Of a DNA stretch of 64,000 bases, positions 22,708 through 31,960 are shown in pieces. Position numbers and translations under genes: made by a program. Under the pieces are notes generated by a model, which was given only the letters and a program-made list of their open reading frames with translations, had not been told where the DNA came from and did no database searches. Position 1 is the stretch's first letter, and each line of letters opens with the position of its first letter. Source of the DNA: Psychrobacter sp. Choline-02u-9 (GTDB lineage Bacteria > Pseudomonadota > Gammaproteobacteria > Pseudomonadales > Moraxellaceae); assembly GCF_002836505.1 (NCBI RefSeq), contig NZ_PJBF01000054.1, positions 1 to 64,000 of the forward strand, given 5' to 3'.

Positions 22708-24342
22708 CTACCAAAACGTTGAGCTATCCGCAAATTTTGCTAAACATGCATCAATATGACTCTGGTCATCAGTCAGTATGGCCGTAAACCAACCTGCACC
22801 ATATAAAGCATTAGCATCTGTTGTTGATTTCAATTCATAAAACTGCTGATATTGATTATCATCGTTCAGTTGTTCTAACGCTTTTTGCGCTTTTATTAGC
22901 CGTTTTAGCCAACGTTTGGTTTTCTTTTTAGCTTTTTTCTTGCTTAGTAAAGGTGTGGAAAATTCACTGATGTAACGCGAATCTTTTAATTGACTAAGCA
23001 GGTCGCTTTCAGGTTGGTCATTATCAGCAATGTCTGTGTTTACATCTAGATCTACGTCATTGCTCACAAGCTCGGTAACACTTACTTCATCACTTATTTC
23101 GTCAGCTTTTTTATTGGTCTTAAGGCATTTCTTATATTGTTTAGAGAGGACTTTAGTTAGCTTATCGCGGGCAAGCTGATCAGTCTGAGGTTCAATGCTT
23201 GGGTCGCTCATAGTAAAGGCAATCAGCTCTAACAGCGTTATCTGAAAGTCATTGGCTTGTAGCGTATTGATAGGTGTGATCTTGATATTTTCAATATCTG
23301 CTGTCCAGTCGACGGCAGGCGCGCCACATGCTTGTAGCTCAGGTTCGATCTGTGCATTGATATAAGCAAGTTGATAGTAGTCGCTAAGCAAGGTTGCAGT
23401 TTGCTTTAGTATCGGCAGCCATTCAGGGTTAATCTCATCAGAGAAGTCAGCAAATGCTTTCAACGCAGTACGCAAGCGATCAATACCAATCCGCAACTGC
23501 AAAATATGATCGTCATCTATACTGCCAGCGACGATAGCACTGCTATTTGGTAATATTTGCAATAAGCAATTGTGTACGACCGCACGTATAAAGGCAGGTG
23601 CGCTGCTGTCTTTGTCTATTTGCAATTGACTTAGGTTTGCGTTGACTGCTGGACTGTGATTTTGTCCGTTAATAAGTAAGCTACCGTTTTCAGCTTTGGT
23701 AACGGTAGATAGACACAGCTTATAGCGCTTGCACCATGTTTTGGCAGTCGTAAATAGAAAATCTAAATCTCCTGACACCAATTCAAATTCTATCTCTTGA
23801 ATAGCTTTGCGTAGCGAGTCATCAGTACCATGAATAATCTCTCCCTGATCATAAGCCATTTCGATACAGTTATCGGTTTCATTCTCATTACTTTCTGTTA
23901 GCAACCGCGTAGTGCGCTCGACGTCAGTCACATAAAGTCGTGTTAGCGTCTTTGCTAGCTTTTTGAGTTTAAAGTCAGCCAATGCTGCAGCGATTGGGGT
24001 GTCTTGATATATCGTTAAATCAGGCATCAGCTCATTATTATTGAGCATTATTTGTACTTGCTCATTATTATTGAGCATTATTTGTACTTGCTCATTATCG
24101 AGTACGGCATTGTGCTCCAAGCGTGCCGCGATACCATCACCACCAGCTTTAATGGTTTGTACCCATGTATCGCCTTCTTTGCGAATACGCAGACCGATAC
24201 CTGCCTGTGCAAGCTGTTGGTCAGGCGTATCGTAATAGTGTGCAGCCAGTTGTGTCACTTGTGAGGATTTAACGTGCGTTTGACGCATTAATCCCTTCAG
24301 TCGTGACTCTGGTACCAAAAACTTCAGCTCTATCTCTTGCAT
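22708..24342 (-). CDS. CYTH-CHAD domain protein (inorganic triphosphatase-like)
   Basis: The N-terminal CYTH (triphosphate tunnel metalloenzyme) domain begins with the ExExK signature EIELK at residues 3-7 and has YYDTPDQQLA and GIGLRIRKEG. The C-terminal half has the helical CHAD pattern with DDHILQLRIGIDRLRTALKAF. This architecture matches E. coli YgiF, an inorganic triphosphatase, so a tripolyphosphate- or polyphosphate-related role is the family expectation. At 544 aa it is longer than YgiF (433), with an acidic insertion (about residues 395-450) inside the CHAD part. Residues 83-102 are an exact duplicate of one decapeptide, encoded by a 30-bp tandem repeat. Confidence 0.9.
   Translation of the reverse strand: MQEIELKFLVPESRLKGLMRQTHVKSSQVTQLAAHYYDTPDQQLAQAGIGLRIRKEGDTWVQTIKAGGDGIAARLEHNAVLDNEQVQIMLNNNEQVQIMLNNNELMPDLTIYQDTPIAAALADFKLKKLAKTLTRLYVTDVERTTRLLTESNENETDNCIEMAYDQGEIIHGTDDSLRKAIQEIEFELVSGDLDFLFTTAKTWCKRYKLCLSTVTKAENGSLLINGQNHSPAVNANLSQLQIDKDSSAPAFIRAVVHNCLLQILPNSSAIVAGSIDDDHILQLRIGIDRLRTALKAFADFSDEINPEWLPILKQTATLLSDYYQLAYINAQIEPELQACGAPAVDWTADIENIKITPINTLQANDFQITLLELIAFTMSDPSIEPQTDQLARDKLTKVLSKQYKKCLKTNKKADEISDEVSVTELVSNDVDLDVNTDIADNDQPESDLLSQLKDSRYISEFSTPLLSKKKAKKKTKRWLKRLIKAQKALEQLNDDNQYQQFYELKSTTDANALYGAGWFTAILTDDQSHIDACLAKFADSSTFW
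24030..24098. repeat. 30-bp perfect tandem duplication inside the CYTH-CHAD gene
   Basis: The 30 bases at 24031-24060 are repeated exactly at 24061-24090, followed by eight bases of a third copy. It is in frame and doubles the decapeptide NEQVQIMLNN. Exact identity suggests a recent slippage or duplication. Confidence 0.95.
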
Positions 24343-24434
24343 ATTAGCTCCTAATAATTCTGACTAATGGCTCTGATCGATGGTTGTGATAAACAATTAT
24401 TAGTCTACCATTCTCTGATTATTTAAACCGCAAT

Positions 24435-24469
24435 AAAAAACCGCCCTACATGATGTAGGGCGGTTTTTT
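24435..24469 (-). terminator. Terminator after isocitrate lyase gene
   Basis: CCGCCCTACA (24441-24450) pairs with TGTAGGGCGG (24454-24463); on the minus strand a T run follows. The stem is strong and GC-rich. Confidence 0.92.
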
Positions 24470-24495
24470 GATAAATACTGCTAGTCTGTCGGTTA

Positions 24496-26082
24496 TTAGA
24501 ACTGGTTCATCGTGTTCTTGCCGCCGCCAGCTTTCAGAGCGTTATCGCCTGAGAAGATTTCTTTGTGGTCATCGCCAAGGTCTGAACCAGCCATTGCTTG
24601 GTGCTTAACACAAGAGATACCTTCGCGGATTTCTTTACGCTGTACGCCAGCTGCATAAGCAAGCATGCCTTCTTCACCGAAGTAGCCTTTAGCAAGTTCA
24701 TGAACGCTAAGAGCAGTCGTGTGGTAAGTCGGTAGCGTGATTAAGTGATGGAATACACCAGCTTCACGTGACGCATCACGTTGGAAGTTTTTAGCGGCTA
24801 CGTCAGCGGCTGCATCAAGCTCAGTACCGTCGTAATCAGCACTCATCAAGTCATCTTTATTGTATGCAGAGATATCTTTGCCTTCTTCTTCCCACTGAGC
24901 GATAACTTGCTTACGGAAGTTAAGCGTCCAGTTGAATGATGGGCTGTTGTTGTATACAAGCTTGGCTTTAGGCTGTTGCTCTTTAATACGGTCAACCATC
25001 ATTTTGATGTGCTCTACGTCTGGAGTCGGTGTTTCGATCCATAGTAGGTCAGCGCCGTTTTCTAGAGCAGTTACACAGTCAAGTACAACACGGTCAATGT
25101 TGGTCTCTTCACGGAACTGATATAGACCGTTAGGTAGACGAACTGGGCGTACTAGTTTGCCATTGTGCTTAAGTAGGCTGTCGTTTTCTTGAGCATTTTC
25201 TAGCGTTACTTCTTCCATTTCGATGAAATCGATGTATTTAGAAGCAAGATCGCCTGGCTCATTTGATACTGGAATTTTTTGCGTTAGTGATGCGCCTTCA
25301 GAGTCAGTACGAGCAACGATAACGCCATCTTCAACACCAAGCTCTAAGAATGCATAACGGATAGCGTTTAGCTTAGAGATGAAGTCTTCATGTGGCACAG
25401 TGACTTTACCAGCCTGGTGACCACATTGCTTAGCATCAGAAACTTGGTTTTCAACCTGAATGGCACAAGCGCCAGCTTCGATCATTTGCTTAGTCAATAG
25501 GTAAGTGGCTTCTTCATTACCGAAACCTGCATCGATATCAGCGATGATTGGCACAACATGTGAATCAAAGTTTTCGATTTTTTCTAGGATAGCTGAAGTG
25601 TCTTGGCCAGCTTCTTCAGCAGCGTTTAGTTCACGGAAGTAGTCGTTCAACACTTTAGCATCTGCTTGACGTAAGAAGGTGTAGATTTCTTCGATTAGCT
25701 TAGGTACTGACGTTTTTTCATGCATAGATTGGTCAGGTAGTGGACCAAACTCAGAGCGTAGGGCAGCTACCATCCAACCTGAAAGGTAGATGTAAGTTTT
25801 AGAAGTCGTACCGAAATATTTTTTCTTAGCGTACATAGTTTGCTGTGCAACAAAACCATGCCATGCACCTAAAGACTGCGTGTACTGAGACGTATCATTG
25901 TCATAATCTTCCATGTCTTGACGCATGATTTTTGCAGTATATTTTGCGATATCCAAACCCGTTTTGAAACGGTTTTGTGACATCATACGTGCAGCATCAA
26001 CTTCGCTAATGTTCTGCCAGTTGCCGTGCTTTTGCTTTAATTCACGTACTAAGTCGATCGCTGATTTATATGCAGTTGACAT
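24496..26082 (-). CDS. aceA: Isocitrate lyase
   Basis: Splits isocitrate into glyoxylate and succinate, the first glyoxylate-shunt step. The 528-aa chain is the long bacterial type seen in Pseudomonas and Acinetobacter rather than the 430-aa E. coli type. The catalytic cysteine is in AKQCGHQAGKV (about residue 220). Other landmarks are PIIADIDAGFGNEEATY, VIVARTDSEGA and LVYNNSPSFNW. Length and the KQCGH motif exclude methylisocitrate lyase PrpB. It stands alone with its own terminator. A LysR-type gene is divergently placed upstream. Confidence 0.96.
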   Translation of the reverse strand: MSTAYKSAIDLVRELKQKHGNWQNISEVDAARMMSQNRFKTGLDIAKYTAKIMRQDMEDYDNDTSQYTQSLGAWHGFVAQQTMYAKKKYFGTTSKTYIYLSGWMVAALRSEFGPLPDQSMHEKTSVPKLIEEIYTFLRQADAKVLNDYFRELNAAEEAGQDTSAILEKIENFDSHVVPIIADIDAGFGNEEATYLLTKQMIEAGACAIQVENQVSDAKQCGHQAGKVTVPHEDFISKLNAIRYAFLELGVEDGVIVARTDSEGASLTQKIPVSNEPGDLASKYIDFIEMEEVTLENAQENDSLLKHNGKLVRPVRLPNGLYQFREETNIDRVVLDCVTALENGADLLWIETPTPDVEHIKMMVDRIKEQQPKAKLVYNNSPSFNWTLNFRKQVIAQWEEEGKDISAYNKDDLMSADYDGTELDAAADVAAKNFQRDASREAGVFHHLITLPTYHTTALSVHELAKGYFGEEGMLAYAAGVQRKEIREGISCVKHQAMAGSDLGDDHKEIFSGDNALKAGGGKNTMNQF

Positions 26083-26780
26083 CTATAGTCTCCTTGGTGG
26101 GGTGTAAAAACAAATAAGTTAATTGTTAAAATAATGGGTCTGTCGTTTTACTAAAATCCGCTTTACTAAAACCTTTGTGCTAAAAAGTAATATACAAAAT
26201 TTGGTCTATCATTTATCTGTCGAAGCTCTATTTACCCTAAACAAACCGCTAGGCTATTACAAGAAATTTGCTGAACTCAACAGTTGAAAATAATTGCTGG
26301 TTTATAAATATTTATCGATTCTCACTATATATCTACAAGGTGTCCAAATACTTAATAGGCAGTGATGTCATAATTGGTAGCAAGAGATGTTACAATAATG
26401 AGGTCAATTAACCGTATTTAACGACTGACAAAAACCATTAATATATTACTTAGCGACAATATTTAATTAGATAAAAACAGCTTATGAACCTAACGTTCGT
26501 CCTCTATGCTGCAAATCCTTTATAGAACTCACTATAACCACCTTACCAAGATTTATCTAATTTATGATAGTTATCTTTGGTATTTCTGTATGATATAATG
26601 TTTATATAACAGGGTCTTACGATAGGTTTAATGAGTTATAATGGATAGTTAACAGAAAAATACAGAACGAAATTAGTAAAAAATAATGAAATTATGCTGT
26701 TACAGCGCACAAATCACCGTAGCAGCACTACAAATGCCAGCCTTAATATGGTGTTTATTCAAAAGCCAAGAGAACCGAAT
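26083..26780. promoter_or_regulatory. Divergent control region aceA / lysR with short direct repeats
   Basis: About 700 AT-rich bases without a credible gene. Close to aceA, TTTACTAAAA occurs at 26147-26156 and 26162-26171, and a partial copy with CTAAAA at 26180-26185, so the boxes recur every 14-15 bases. They may be binding sites for a regulator of aceA or a decayed micro-repeat. A TATAAT hexamer near 26594 has no matching -35. Confidence 0.45.
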
Positions 26781-27770
26781 ATGAATTTGCAGCGGGTTGA
26801 TTTAAATTTATTAGTCCATCTAGATGTGTTGCTACGAGAAAAAAACGTCACTCGCGCAGCCGAGCAGCTTGGGATTACTCAGCCTGCTATGAGTAATATC
26901 TTGCGCCGTTTGCGTAAGCTGTTTAATGATCCATTATTGGTACGCTCATCTGAGGGTATGACGCCGACTGAACGCGCCCTTGAATTACAGCCGCGTATCC
27001 GCGAGATACTTGCTGATTTGACCCAAGTGTTGGAGCCACGTACTGAATTCCGTCCTTATAGTACCTCTCGGGTGTTTCGTATCATGACATCGGACTATGC
27101 CGAAGCGACCCTAGTACCTAAGCTGGTAAAAGCACTACGTTCTGAAGCACCTAATGTAATTTTGGACTTTTTGACTCCATCAGACGTCTCTTATCGAGAT
27201 ATGGAGCAGGGACGAGTTGATTTGGCGATTAACCGTTTTAATGAGATACCACAAAGCTTTCATCAGGTTTTGGTATGGCGTGATACATTTAGTTGTTTAC
27301 TGTCGTCTGAAAGTCCTTATGCAAATCGTTTTAATCTGAAAAACTACCTTAAAGCACAGCACGTATGGGTGTCTAAAACCGGTATGGGTGTGGGTTTTGG
27401 GGTTAATCCAGAGAAATCTGGTGGACTAGGATCTATCGATCAGGCCCTACAGCGCCTTGGGCAAAAACGTCAAATCAGTGTCTTTACTCGACACTATCAA
27501 ATGCCTGCTATGCTTGCAGCAAATAAAGATTTGATAGCGACTTTGCCCACGCGTGTGGCAAGAATGCAGGCAAATAACGACAGCATTATGATGGAAGATC
27601 CGCCGTTTTTTATTCCTGAGTTTGAGCTTACGATGGCATGGTCTCCTTTGTTGCAGCATCACCCAGCCCATCGCTGGTTACGTCAGTTAATTATGCATGT
27701 GGCACGACAAGTCGTTGCTGAAGAAGAAAATCCACCACAAGAGATACCGGTTATTAATCATTTGTTTTGA
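26781..27770 (+). CDS. LysR-type transcriptional regulator
   Basis: A DNA-binding regulator of 329 aa when started at ATGAATTTGCAG. The N-terminal winged HTH is at about residues 4-63 (RVDLNLLVHLDVLLREKNVT, AAEQLGITQPAMSNILRRLR). The C-terminal periplasmic-binding-like effector domain begins near FRIMTSDYAEATLVPKL. Sequence style is the NodD-like branch. Upstream in-frame codons (from 26694) would add 29 residues not expected in the family; a weak AGAGAA precedes the chosen start. It is divergent from aceA, so autoregulation or control of the glyoxylate shunt is possible, but only position suggests it. Confidence 0.9.
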   Translation: MNLQRVDLNLLVHLDVLLREKNVTRAAEQLGITQPAMSNILRRLRKLFNDPLLVRSSEGMTPTERALELQPRIREILADLTQVLEPRTEFRPYSTSRVFRIMTSDYAEATLVPKLVKALRSEAPNVILDFLTPSDVSYRDMEQGRVDLAINRFNEIPQSFHQVLVWRDTFSCLLSSESPYANRFNLKNYLKAQHVWVSKTGMGVGFGVNPEKSGGLGSIDQALQRLGQKRQISVFTRHYQMPAMLAANKDLIATLPTRVARMQANNDSIMMEDPPFFIPEFELTMAWSPLLQHHPAHRWLRQLIMHVARQVVAEEENPPQEIPVINHLF

Positions 27771-27875
27771 TTGGTTTGTGTGAGTTAAATCTATCTTTTA
27801 TTAGAGCAGAATATTTTTGATTATCTGAATTTTAATAAAAATATTTTTCTTTAGCTCCCACTATATATAGTTATT

Positions 27876-27901
27876 AGACCAGCCACTAGGCTGGTTTTTT
27901 G
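27876..27901 (+). terminator. Terminator after the LysR gene
   Basis: ACCAGCC (27878-27884) pairs with GGCTGGT (27889-27895) around ACTA, then a T run. The remaining bases to 28171 contain only AAGGA before the next gene. Confidence 0.9.
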
Positions 27902-28171
27902 TGTTATAGCGTTTAAGAGTTATTATATGATATTTAGTTATACTTAATAAGTCAGTCACACTATTAACATCTTCAACACACTTCACAATATATTGTAAAA
28001 CTCTTAATCAAATAGCTTGTTAAGATAACGGCAGATAGAAAACGAGCTACCAATAGATTGTGCTATCGACGTAAATTTAATAATTAAAACTGTCACAGCA
28101 AAATAATTATAAGTGACAGTAAACCCGATTATAAATCCCAAATGTAAATTCGAATAATAAGGACAGTAACT

Positions 28172-29545
28172 ATGTCAGACATTACTACTATTAACCCAAC
28201 CACGGGCGAAGAAATCAGTAACTACAATTATATGAGCAACGACGAAGTCAACAAGATTGTCGATGCTTCACATAACGCATTTCTAGAATGGCGTACAGTG
28301 AGCCACGAAGAACGTGGTCGCGTCATCAAGTCTATCGGTGATAAGCTGATGGAATACAAAGAAGAGCTGGCTAAACTGATGACTGAAGAGCGCGGCAAGT
28401 TACACAGCCAGAGCATGCAAGAAATTGATCTCTGTAAAGCCATCTGTGATTACACTGCTGAAAACGGTGTTGCTTCTTTGGCTGATGATGTACGCGATAT
28501 CGAAAGCATGAAAAAAGGGTTAGTGACGTATCAACCTATCGGTATCATCTATGGCATGCAGCCTTGGAACTTCCCAGCGTATCAAGTATTCCGTTACACC
28601 ATTGCAAACTTGATGGCAGGTAACAGTGTTTTACTAAAACACGCGTCTAACGTCACGGGTTCTGGTCTACTAATCGAAAAAATTCTTCACGAGTCTGAAT
28701 TACCAAGTGATTTGTTCCGTACGATTATCATTGATCATGACCAGTCAGAAGCATTGATTGGCAATGACAAAGTACGCGGCGTGACATTGACAGGTAGTGA
28801 CAAAGCAGGCGTGATCGTTGGACAGCAAGCAGCTAAAGCGATTAAGAAAGCGGTATTAGAGCTAGGTTCAAACGATGCATTTATCGTACTAGAAGATGCT
28901 GATATCGAAACTGCTGTAGAAACCTGTACGCAAGCACGTTTAATCAATAACGGTGAAACCTGCGTAGCAGCCAAACGCTTTATCGTAGTCGATAGCGTAT
29001 ATGACGAATTCCGTAAACGTATCGTTGAGAAATTTGAAGGTACTAAAGCGGGTGACCCAATGGATGATAGCTCAGATATCGGTCCATTAGCACGTGCAGA
29101 TCTACGTGAGCAGCTACATGAGCAAGTAGAGCAAAGTGTGGCTAAAGGTGCAACGATTGCTGTTGGCGGTAAAGTACCTGAAGGTAAAGGTAGCTTCTAT
29201 CCAGCAACTATCCTAGAGAACGTTGAAAAAGGTCAGCCTGCATACGATGACGAACTATTTGGCCCCGTCGCTTCACTAATTCGTGCAAAAGATGAAGACG
29301 ATGCAATGCGCGTCGCTAACGACAGTCGTTATGGTTTAGGTGGCGCGATTTTCTCGAAAGATGAAGAGAAAGCCGTTCGTTTAGCACGTGAGCAATTCGA
29401 TACAGGTATGGTCTATATCAATGGTTATGGTCTAGCTAATCCTGCACTGCCATTTGGTGGCGTGAAAAACTCAGGCTATGGCCGTGAGCATGGTGGCTTC
29501 GGTATCAAAGAATTTGTCAATATTAAAGCGGTTCACGTATTTTAA
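28172..29545 (+). CDS. NAD(P)-dependent succinate-semialdehyde dehydrogenase-like aldehyde dehydrogenase
   Basis: A 457-aa aldehyde dehydrogenase with INPTTGEEISNY at the N-terminus, GIIYGMQPWNFPAYQVFRY, the glutamate motif LELGSNDAFIVLEDAD and the catalytic cysteine in NNGETCVAAKRF. The shorter length and QPWNFP/ELGSNDAF wording match the Sad/YneI branch, which oxidises succinate semialdehyde in 4-aminobutyrate and related breakdown. A GabD assignment (about 480 aa, ELGGNAPF) fits less well. AAGGA precedes the ATG. No GABA transaminase adjoins, so the substrate is inferred from subfamily only. Confidence 0.85.
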   Translation: MSDITTINPTTGEEISNYNYMSNDEVNKIVDASHNAFLEWRTVSHEERGRVIKSIGDKLMEYKEELAKLMTEERGKLHSQSMQEIDLCKAICDYTAENGVASLADDVRDIESMKKGLVTYQPIGIIYGMQPWNFPAYQVFRYTIANLMAGNSVLLKHASNVTGSGLLIEKILHESELPSDLFRTIIIDHDQSEALIGNDKVRGVTLTGSDKAGVIVGQQAAKAIKKAVLELGSNDAFIVLEDADIETAVETCTQARLINNGETCVAAKRFIVVDSVYDEFRKRIVEKFEGTKAGDPMDDSSDIGPLARADLREQLHEQVEQSVAKGATIAVGGKVPEGKGSFYPATILENVEKGQPAYDDELFGPVASLIRAKDEDDAMRVANDSRYGLGGAIFSKDEEKAVRLAREQFDTGMVYINGYGLANPALPFGGVKNSGYGREHGGFGIKEFVNIKAVHVF

Positions 29546-29618
29546 GAATGAACTGATTAGACGAATTAGCTAAATAAATAACTATTTACGATTTTAAATA
29601 ATAAATAGTTATCAAATG

Positions 29619-29657
29619 AAAAAGCCCAGTTACTCATTACGAGTAGCTGGGCTTTTT
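29619..29657. terminator. Bidirectional terminator
   Basis: AAGCCCAG...TACTC pairs with GAGTA...CTGGGCTT around ATTAC (29622-29654), with A and T runs outside. It lies between the convergent aldehyde dehydrogenase and purN genes. Confidence 0.9.
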
Positions 29658-29706
29658 ATTGCGCTATATAAAGTGGTATTAAAAGCAGCTTAATAAGCTG
29701 AGATTT

Positions 29707-30399
29707 TTATCCGTCTATAAGCAATTGCAAAGGTAACGTCGGTAGGTAAGTTTCCGTTTGCGATGGTGTATTATTTGCTTCAAGTGATAATACGTTTTTT
29801 GCTAGTAGTAAAATCGTCCAAGGCAGCAATTGATGTTCAAGTTTCTGTACCCGTGACTGTAAGCTCTCTGCAGTGTCGTTAATATCGACATTCAATACAG
29901 CTTGAGTCAATACCTGACCCGCATCAAGCTCCGCTGTGACTTTATGAATACTACAACCGTGACGACGTTCACCAGACTGTATGACTCGTTTGTGAGTATC
30001 TAAACCCTTATAAACCGGAAGTAGAGAAGGGTGAAGATTAATCATGGGCGCTGGTACATTATCGATAAATGAGCCACTTAATACACGCATAAACCCAGCC
30101 AAGACGATTAAGTCGGGTTGCCATGCTATTAGCTGCTCATTGGCATGGGTTTCAAATGTTTTGATGCCCATACGTTTACCATTAGCAACGTGTGACAATA
30201 CTGCAACTGGAATATTGGCATCTTTAGCACGTGTCAATGCATAAGCGTCTTCACGGTTACTAATAACACCAACGATTTCAATTGGTAGCGCACCTGCTTG
30301 CATGGCATTGATTAACACTTGCAGGTTGCTACCACTTCCTGAGACTAGAACAGCAATACGCAACGGTTTGATAGGCTGGCTTGCAGTATCAATTGACAT
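29707..30399 (-). CDS. purN: Phosphoribosylglycinamide formyltransferase
   Basis: Transfers a formyl group from 10-formyltetrahydrofolate to GAR, step 3 of purine synthesis. The folate and catalytic region is visible as MINLHPSLLPVYKGLDTHKR (Asn and His of the active site), with HGCSIHKVTAELDAGQVL providing the conserved aspartate. The phosphate loop is VSGSGSNLQ. At 230 aa it carries an N-terminal [12 protein letters not shown] and a C-terminal tail beyond the usual about 212. Its ATG overlaps the purM stop by one base (TAATG), indicating translational coupling. Confidence 0.96.
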   Translation of the reverse strand: MSIDTASQPIKPLRIAVLVSGSGSNLQVLINAMQAGALPIEIVGVISNREDAYALTRAKDANIPVAVLSHVANGKRMGIKTFETHANEQLIAWQPDLIVLAGFMRVLSGSFIDNVPAPMINLHPSLLPVYKGLDTHKRVIQSGERRHGCSIHKVTAELDAGQVLTQAVLNVDINDTAESLQSRVQKLEHQLLPWTILLLAKNVLSLEANNTPSQTETYLPTLPLQLLIDG

Positions 30400-31466
30400 T
30401 AACGGTACACCACTGCATCCGCCTGACCATCAGTGCTGCGTTTGACCATTTCACCTATTTGCCAAGCTGTTTCGCCCGCATCAGTTAAAGTCTGAATAGC
30501 AGCTTCTGCTTTGTCTTTTGGCACAACGATGACAAAACCAACGCCGCAGTTAAAGGTACGGTACATTTCACTCTGTGCGATATTACCTTGGGTCTGTAGC
30601 CAAGTGAATAGCTCTGAGAACTGCCAGCTATTGGTATCGATGCTAGCCGCTAGGTTATCAGGTAGTACACGTGGCAAGTTATCCGTTAGACCACCACCTG
30701 TGATGTGTGACATCGCATGTAAAGCTGAGCTACCAAGCGTATCTTGTAATGCCTTGATTGCTTTTACATAGATACGGGTAGGAGCCATTAGAGCGTCTTG
30801 AATAGGCTGGCCGTCTAGTTGCTCGTCACTACTCGTAACATCCACACCGCTAACTTCGATGACTTTACGAACCAATGAGTAGCCGTTTGAGTGCGCGCCA
30901 CTTGAGGCAAGGGCAATCAGTACATCGCCCTCTGCAACATTTTCACCAGTAACGACTTCTGCTTCTTCAACCACGCCTACACAGAATCCAGCTAGATCGT
31001 AATCGTCATCTTGATACATGCCTGGCATTTCAGCAGTTTCACCACCGATAAGCGCACAGTTAGCTAGTTTACAACCATCACCAATACCAGTCACGACAGT
31101 CGCCGCTACATCAACATCCAGCTTACCAGTTGCATAGTAGTCTAAGAAGAATAGTGGCTCTGCGCCGCAAACCAATAGGTCATTGACGCACATCGCGACC
31201 AAATCAATACCAATCGTGTCATGACGGTTCAGCTGTAGCGCCAGTTTTAGTTTGGTGCCGACGCCATCAGTGCCAGAAACCAATAATGGTGAGGTATAAC
31301 CTGTTGGTATGCGGCACAACGCACCAAAACCGCCAAGTCCACCCACGACTTCAGGACGAGTAGTGGCTTTTGCAACGGACTTGATTCGCTGAACCAAAGC
31401 ATCGCCTGCATCGATATCAACACCGGCATCTTTGTAGCTTAAAGAAGGCTTGTCACTCATAGTCAT
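30399..31466 (-). CDS. purM: Phosphoribosylformylglycinamidine cyclo-ligase
   Basis: The AIR synthetase of purine biosynthesis, ATP dependent. The 355-aa protein has [19 protein letters not shown] at the N-terminus, [14 protein letters not shown], the [13 protein letters not shown] motif and [16 protein letters not shown], all standard for PurM. It forms a two-gene operon with purN, with a one-base overlap. A second ATG two codons downstream is an equally possible start. The divergent neighbour is a PerM-like permease followed by hda, an arrangement also known in Pseudomonas. Confidence 0.97.
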   Translation of the reverse strand: MTMSDKPSLSYKDAGVDIDAGDALVQRIKSVAKATTRPEVVGGLGGFGALCRIPTGYTSPLLVSGTDGVGTKLKLALQLNRHDTIGIDLVAMCVNDLLVCGAEPLFFLDYYATGKLDVDVAATVVTGIGDGCKLANCALIGGETAEMPGMYQDDDYDLAGFCVGVVEEAEVVTGENVAEGDVLIALASSGAHSNGYSLVRKVIEVSGVDVTSSDEQLDGQPIQDALMAPTRIYVKAIKALQDTLGSSALHAMSHITGGGLTDNLPRVLPDNLAASIDTNSWQFSELFTWLQTQGNIAQSEMYRTFNCGVGFVIVVPKDKAEAAIQTLTDAGETAWQIGEMVKRSTDGQADAVVYR

Positions 31467-31960
31467 CTCACAGTTGGGGATAGATAATTGGGATTAGAAG
31501 GTAAAGTAATTGAGCACGCAAAAATCAGCGTTATAAAGTTCAAAAGCAAAGTTTAAAGACAGTGCGCGCATTATACCCAAAAACAGACCGTACTCGCAAA
31601 GCAACTTGCCAATATTTGACTAAGATTTGCATTAAGTGGCAAATAAGCGGTTAAGAAACAAAAAATGACTGATTTTTTGTTGTACTCTGCGATAATAGAA
31701 CGCTAAATTTATTGTCGATAATGGCTTTAATACAAGTCCAAATATGATTGACAGAATAAAAACTAATAAACATAAATTTATTAAAAATTAGACTTTTTAG
31801 GAATTTTAAGACGTCTCAGTTTAGCTAGCTAAAACTAATGAGAAAAGAAGGAAATTCGCCTAGTGATACATCGTGATGGCTGTAGTTATATCATTTAGAA
31901 ATCGCTATTACTGACTCCCTGTCACTTTTTTAACCTCGTCCAACTATAGGATTACTTGCC
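31467..31960. other. Divergent intergenic region purM / permease
   Basis: 494 AT-rich bases with no gene or clear hairpin. Promoters for both flanking operons must lie here. A possible GATAAT -10 at 31691-31696 has no convincing -35. No PurR-like palindrome was recognised. Confidence 0.45.

Noticed and set aside
24496..26082. Methylisocitrate lyase as an alternative for aceA
   Set aside because: At 528 aa with KQCGH it fits long isocitrate lyase; PrpB is about 290-300 aa.
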